Below, one piece after another: positions 60,160-64,000 of a stretch of DNA of 64,000 nucleotides; positions within the stretch are counted from its first letter, which is position 1; each line of letters starts with the position of its first letter. The notes beneath the pieces are model-generated. The model did not search any database and had not been told where the DNA came from. It saw only the letters and a program-made list of their open reading frames with translations. The stretch spans positions 282,406 to 346,405 of the forward strand of contig CAUYUJ010021059.1 in assembly GCA_963575745.1 (NCBI GenBank). The letters are read 5' to 3'. This DNA is from Prorocentrum cordatum. Taxonomy: Eukaryota > Sar > Dinophyceae > Prorocentrales > Prorocentraceae. Both the position numbers and the translations under genes were made by a program.

Positions 60160-60360
60160 CCAGCATGAAGGGGGAGGGGATTGGCAAAAGGGGGGATGCA
60201 TCGACGCCCAATCGTCCACTCCTGGCCGATATGGGGCTCGACAGCCCCACCTCGCCCAGGAGCGTGTGGATTCGCTATGGGGGGCGTATCGCCGATGCGT
60301 CGGTGATGTATCGCCGATTTCAGGACGTTGTTCCCCCCCCCTGTGCCAGTCCCACCCTAT
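60160..60360 (+). repeat. 190-bp dispersed repeat, copy 2
   Basis: Same word order as 44808-45000: GGATGCATCGACGCCCAATCG-like start, CAGCCCCACCTCGCC, TATCGCCGATTTCAGGACG, CTGTGCCAG. Confidence 0.65.
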
Positions 60361-60595
60361 TGTTGCCCCTCATGCCTCGGGACCGGAGGTTCCAGAGGCG
60401 ACGAGAGGGCGAATACGGTCGAGCAGATGGCTAGGAGACCTCCTGCCGAAGAGCTGGGCTGGCGTTTCTGAATGAGCCTGCCGAAGAACAGACTGCGAAA
60501 ACGTATGCTTTCGACTGTCCGCGCGGATATTTCGGATTGGCGGCCGGTGTCCTTGCTCCTCCTCCCTTTTGCTATTCCTTCCTTTGTCGCCCTTT

Positions 60596-60765
60596 TCCAG
60601 GGGCAACGTCATAGGGGGACGTGCTCGGGTGGGGATGCATCGACCCCCAATCGCCCACCGATAGAGGGCCCAGTTGCTCACCCGCCCAGTATCGTGTGGT
60701 TTCGCTGTCGGCGCCGATTTGTCTGCGATGTATTCCGATTCCATGCCGATGTTCCCCGCGCTGAA
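60596..60765 (+). repeat. 190-bp dispersed repeat, copy 3
   Basis: GGGGATGCATCGACCCCCAA, TAGAGGGCCCAGTTGCTCACC, CGATGTATTCCGATTCCATG. It lies 430 bp downstream of copy 2 in the same orientation. Confidence 0.65.
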
Positions 60766-61305
60766 CCAGTCTCCCCATAACGTTTGCCCTCATCTCTGCT
60801 TCTCCTCTTTCGTTCGCCCTCTTGCGATTTTTGTTAATGCGCGGGCCGCCGAGCGTGTTCGATGGAGGGGGGCAGCGCTGTCCGTGCTCGGAGGCTTGTT
60901 GGTCGCAGTGGTGGTGCGGATTCGCAGTTGGTTCCGTGTCATGCTCCTCTCCTCGTCTTCTCGGGTGCCCTCCAGCTCGTTTCTATGTAGCTGATCGCTG
61001 AGCAGCAGCAGCAGCTCCTACGAGGCCTGGAGGCGCCATCGATGTTCATCTTGTCGCTGGGTTATGAGCCCTGCCACGCCTCCGGGACCTCTGGCCCCGA
61101 CTGGCCGTCGTGTCACTGGGTGCCAGGCGTGAGCATCCGAACCTGCAGGAGAGACACGCCTGCCCGTGGCTCGCCGCTCTTCAGGCTGCCACGAGGGGCC
61201 GAGGCCTCCGCGCCGGTCTGAGCATGCGGCGCTCGGCACGAGAGACGCGCGTCGGGTGCCCGCGAAGGTTCCGCCCGTTGCCCCACAAGGTGGCCCCGGG
61301 GTTCG
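60766..61305. other. No supported gene
   Basis: Unique-looking DNA; frames are short or repeat-derived. Confidence 0.35.
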
Positions 61306-61525
61306 GCCCGGGGCCTCAGGAGGCCCAAGAGGCTTCTCTGGAGGCCCAAGAGTCCTCTCAGGAGGCCCAAGAGGCCTCTCAGGAGGCCACAGAGGCCTCC
61401 CAGGAGGCCCAATAGGCCTCCCAGGAGGCCCAAGAAGCCTCTCAGGAAGCCCAAGAGGCGTCTCAGGAGGCCCAAGAGGCGTCTCAGGAGGCCCAATAGG
61501 TCTCTCGGGAAGCCCAAGCGGGCTT
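61306..61525. repeat. 21-bp minisatellite, about ten copies
   Basis: The unit GCCTCTCAGGAGGCCCAAGAG (with few variants) has a period of exactly 21 bp, or seven codons, so all frames stay open and give heptapeptide repeats: EAQEASQ on plus, GGPRGLS on plus, LLGLLRR on minus. Confidence 0.9.
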
Positions 61526-61750
61526 TCGGTGTCTGTGCTTTCCGGATGCTGTGACCGTCGGCTTGCCCAGGGCGCACCTTTGATGCTGGCCAGCTGGCCA
61601 GTCTGGCTGCTGCTTGCGTTACTGCCCTCCGTCGCCGTCGTCTTCCTCCTCTTCTTCCTCCTTGGCGTGGCCCTCAGTCTTCTCACGCGAAGCCAGAGCA
61701 TTGACAATGTTACACATGTCATGTATTCAACTGTGCGAGGAGGGTGACCC
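61526..61750 (+). other. Possible end of a small ORF with a membrane segment
   Basis: The plus frame that reads the 21-bp repeat as GGPRGLS goes on to MLASWPVWLLLALLPSVAVV and FLLFFLLGVALSLL before its stop at 61747, a strongly hydrophobic stretch of about 35 residues. The whole frame is 193 codons (from 61166). Without homologues it stays a weak candidate. Confidence 0.2.
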
Positions 61751-61799
61751 CAGACAATCACCTCACTGGTATTATGCTATATACATATGATCGTAAGTC

Positions 61800-62400
61800 T
61801 GGATGATGTCTGTTGATCTGCACAAGCAACGCGAGGTGCACTGGGAGCGAGAGGGCCAGGTGGGGTTGACTGGTTTGGTCGGCCAGGCAGGCCGTGCTGG
61901 CTGGCTCAGCTGGACTGGCGGGTCTGGGCGGGATAGGCCTCGGCTCGTGAGGCTGGCTGGTCTCGCCTGGCTGGCCCGATGGGGTGGGCCAGGGCGGGCC
62001 TGTTGGGCGTGCCGTGCTGGCTGGGCTTGCTTTGCTACCAGAGCTGGCTGGGGAGGCCAGGCGGGCAGGCAAGGCACAGCCAAGACGGTGACATAGGGAC
62101 CACTTTGGGCTCAGCGGGGGTGCTGCTGCTCGGGCCGTTCCCTAGATCTAGGTCGGGGAACCTGTTCTTGGCCTCGTGATTTCTTCATCGATCCCAATGG
62201 TATCACGATGGCTGCAGGCTGGCTGGGCATACAGGGCTGGCGGGGCTGCCAGACTATCCAGCGCAGCCAGCGCAGCCAGCCCAGCCGACCTGTTACGGAT
62301 CGGCTTTGCAGGCTGCGCTCATTGGGCCGGTAGAGCCAGGAGGGCTCGCTGACTCGGCTGGCTGGAAAGGCTGGACTGGCTGTGCTTGGCGGGCTGGTCG
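61800..62400. repeat. GCTGG-rich degenerate short repeat
   Basis: GGCTGGCTGG, GGCCAGGCGGGC and GCTGGGCTGGCGGG words recur through the interval. No coding signal. Confidence 0.55.
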
Positions 62401-63230
62401 GGCGGTCTGACTAGAACGCGGGTAGGGCTTGAATGTGCGCCGGCCGCGAACGGTCGCGATCACAATGATCTTCTCGGCTGCGCGCAAGAGTGACCCTTCG
62501 TCGAAGCGACCTTTGGTGCGGGCCCGTATGAGCGCCCTCAGTGCTGGCCTGGGCGCTTGGCTTTGGATCCCCCGCGGCTGCATAAGGCCACTGCTGCCGG
62601 GGTTTGCTATTGTCTAGGGCAGGCCACATTTGCCGAGAGTGACGCCGGCCCCCGCGCACCAAAGGTCACCGTTGCCCAGGGTCACTCTTGCGCGTAGCCC
62701 AGTTTCCTGGCACACGCTGCCAGCGCTATGTGCAACGGCAGCGAGCTGGGACGCTCGCCGCGATCGTCCAGCCGACTTCACCGTCAGTTCGACGTGCAGA
62801 GGCCGCGGGCGGGCAAGCTCAGGGCGATCGCCTTTGCGTTCCGTGCGAGCATGCGGCGCGCGGGGGCCGCGAGCCAGCACGCTCGGGGTGAGCAGTCCAG
62901 CCGACAGCGCAGAAGCAGCCGAGCCCTCACGGGAGGCACACGGGAGGCACACCGGCCAGGCCGCTTCCAGCCAGGGATGCCCAAGCCGCAGCAGAGAGTA
63001 AGAACGCTGCAGGCAAGCCCAGATTTGGTGACATCGTCTCAGAGGCCTTCGAATGCATCGGAGGTTGGGGGTGAGAAAGGGGTGATCCCAATCGGGAGAT
63101 CGGTTTCGGTCTCTGATCGTGTCGCGCGCGCAGGCGAGGCGATGCTGCGCGAGGGCGACGATGTGTCGGCTGTGGCTACAGCCAAGTCGGGCACACTGTT
63201 TGGGTTCCTGTCCCGCGGGGGCGCTAAGAA
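62401..63230. other. No supported gene
   Basis: GC-rich, unique-looking DNA with overlapping frames and no recognisable domain. GTCACTCTTGCGC at 62683 and its near reverse complement at 62486 form a weak inverted repeat. Confidence 0.35.
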
Positions 63231-63234
63231 GTTG

Positions 63235-63540
63235 GAGGTGTCGTGTTGTTTTCCAGAGCTTTGTCACGTGGTGGGGTGTCCCGTGGTTGTCTTGTGCATC
63301 GTCCCGTTGTTGCCCCGCGGGTTGTTTCATGGTTGTCCTGTGGGGTGTCCCGTTGGTTGTCCCGTGGGTTGTCTGGTTTTCCCGTGGTGGTCCCGTGAGT
63401 TGTCCCGTGGCTGCCCCGTGGTTGTTCCATGGGATGTCCCGTGGGTTGTTCCTTGGTTGTCCCGTGGTTCTCCCGTGGGTTCGTGGGTTGTTTGGTGGGT
63501 CGTCTTGTGGGTCTCCCTGTGGTTGTCCCGAGGGTTGTGT
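63235..63540. repeat. Minisatellite (GTTGTCCCGTGG-type), 11-16 bp units
   Basis: GGTTGTCCCGTGGGTTGTCC-like units repeat more than 15 times. The minus frames give TTGQPRDN-like repeats. Confidence 0.85.
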
Positions 63541-64000
63541 GGGCACATTGAAGTTCAAGGCGACATCCAATCGACATGCAGATCGAAATTCATTTCGAAT
63601 TGCGAAACGGCGTGCACATTGAAACTGAATTGCATGATTCTCAGAATGCACACTCAATTGCAATGGGTATGCAATCCAACCTGCAGATCAAACTTGCAGC
63701 CTGGCGTGAGAAGACACTGCACACCACGCTTGCAGAGTGAAGGGAGCACTCTGTTGTACTGCACGTGCAGGAGGCCATACGCGAGAGAACACGGAAGACA
63801 TGCGGGAGACCATGCGGGAGACTATACGGACAGCCACACGGGAGACACGATGGGCGACCATATACGTGTGGGGGGTCCCAAGCACAGGGGCTCCCAAGAG
63901 GTGGGGGCGTCGGGGCGAGGTGGGAGGCATGGCGGGGGGCGTAGGTCGTTTTTGGGCGAGAAATGCTGGGGTGGGGGGTCCCAAGAACAGAGACTCCTAG
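63541..64000. other. No supported gene: short repeats to the window end
   Basis: 63545-63710 has diverged TGCAGATCGAAATT/CAATTGCAAT words, and 63780-63855 has GGGAGACCATGCGGGAGAC copies. Nothing else is visible. Confidence 0.45.

Noticed and set aside
1-64000. tRNA and rRNA genes
   Set aside because: I looked for GGTTCGA-type T-loops and rRNA core words by eye and found none convincing; a covariance search would be needed to exclude diverged tRNAs.

Overview
The window looks like nuclear DNA of a dinoflagellate. The most specific evidence is a 22-nt stretch at 14240-14261 that differs from the dinoflagellate spliced-leader sequence (recalled from memory) at one position. Other support: retroelement genes with a strong G/C third-position bias, a mass of micro- and minisatellites, and hardly any recognisable cellular genes. 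The species cannot be told from the sequence; a core dinoflagellate is likely.

Layout. 1-8090: degenerate minisatellites, a TCTTGGGG-type repeat block, a (CCG)n tract and a small hairpin element; no gene supported. 8091-10790 (minus): a 5'-truncated non-LTR (LINE) retrotransposon with endonuclease and reverse transcriptase. 10900-13890: hexanucleotide and 73-bp tandem repeats, GC-rich DNA and a dispersed ~95-bp repeat. 13891-21700 (plus): a complete tyrosine-recombinase retrotransposon of Ngaro/PAT type with split direct repeats (A1 - gag - pol - recombinase - B1 - A2 - spacer - B2). 21700-36000: AT-rich flank, (GTT)n/(CGACCCACC)n arrays, a minus-strand ORF with a small Cys/His motif (23146-24270), and many dispersed tandem repeats. 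36577-36660 and about 46086-46150 (plus): two apparent exons of one protein kinase N-lobe (glycine loop, then VAVK), 9.4 kb apart, the space between filled with repeats, including a ~900-bp repeat family (R1-R3). 47060-48090: relic of a second tyrosine-recombinase gene. 48750-58471 (minus): a complete Ty1/copia LTR retrotransposon with 6-bp target-site duplication, LTRs, primer-binding site, purine tract and a 2489-codon polyprotein frame. 58480-64000: purine-rich microsatellites, a 190-bp dispersed repeat and several minisatellites.

How the parts work together. The Ngaro/PAT-type element encodes Gag, reverse transcriptase/RNase H and a tyrosine recombinase instead of an integrase. Its Gag and Pol share one frame split by a single UGA (followed by CUA), and the recombinase frame can be entered by a +1 shift at the UGA that ends Pol, so one polyprotein is possible. 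The two ends of the element and the B1/A2 junction share the dinucleotide GT, as expected if a circular intermediate recombined into a GT in the target. The copia element carries Gag, protease, integrase, reverse transcriptase and RNase H in one frame, and its primer-binding site looks complementary to a tRNA anticodon arm rather than a tRNA 3' end. Almost everything else is non-coding repeat DNA.
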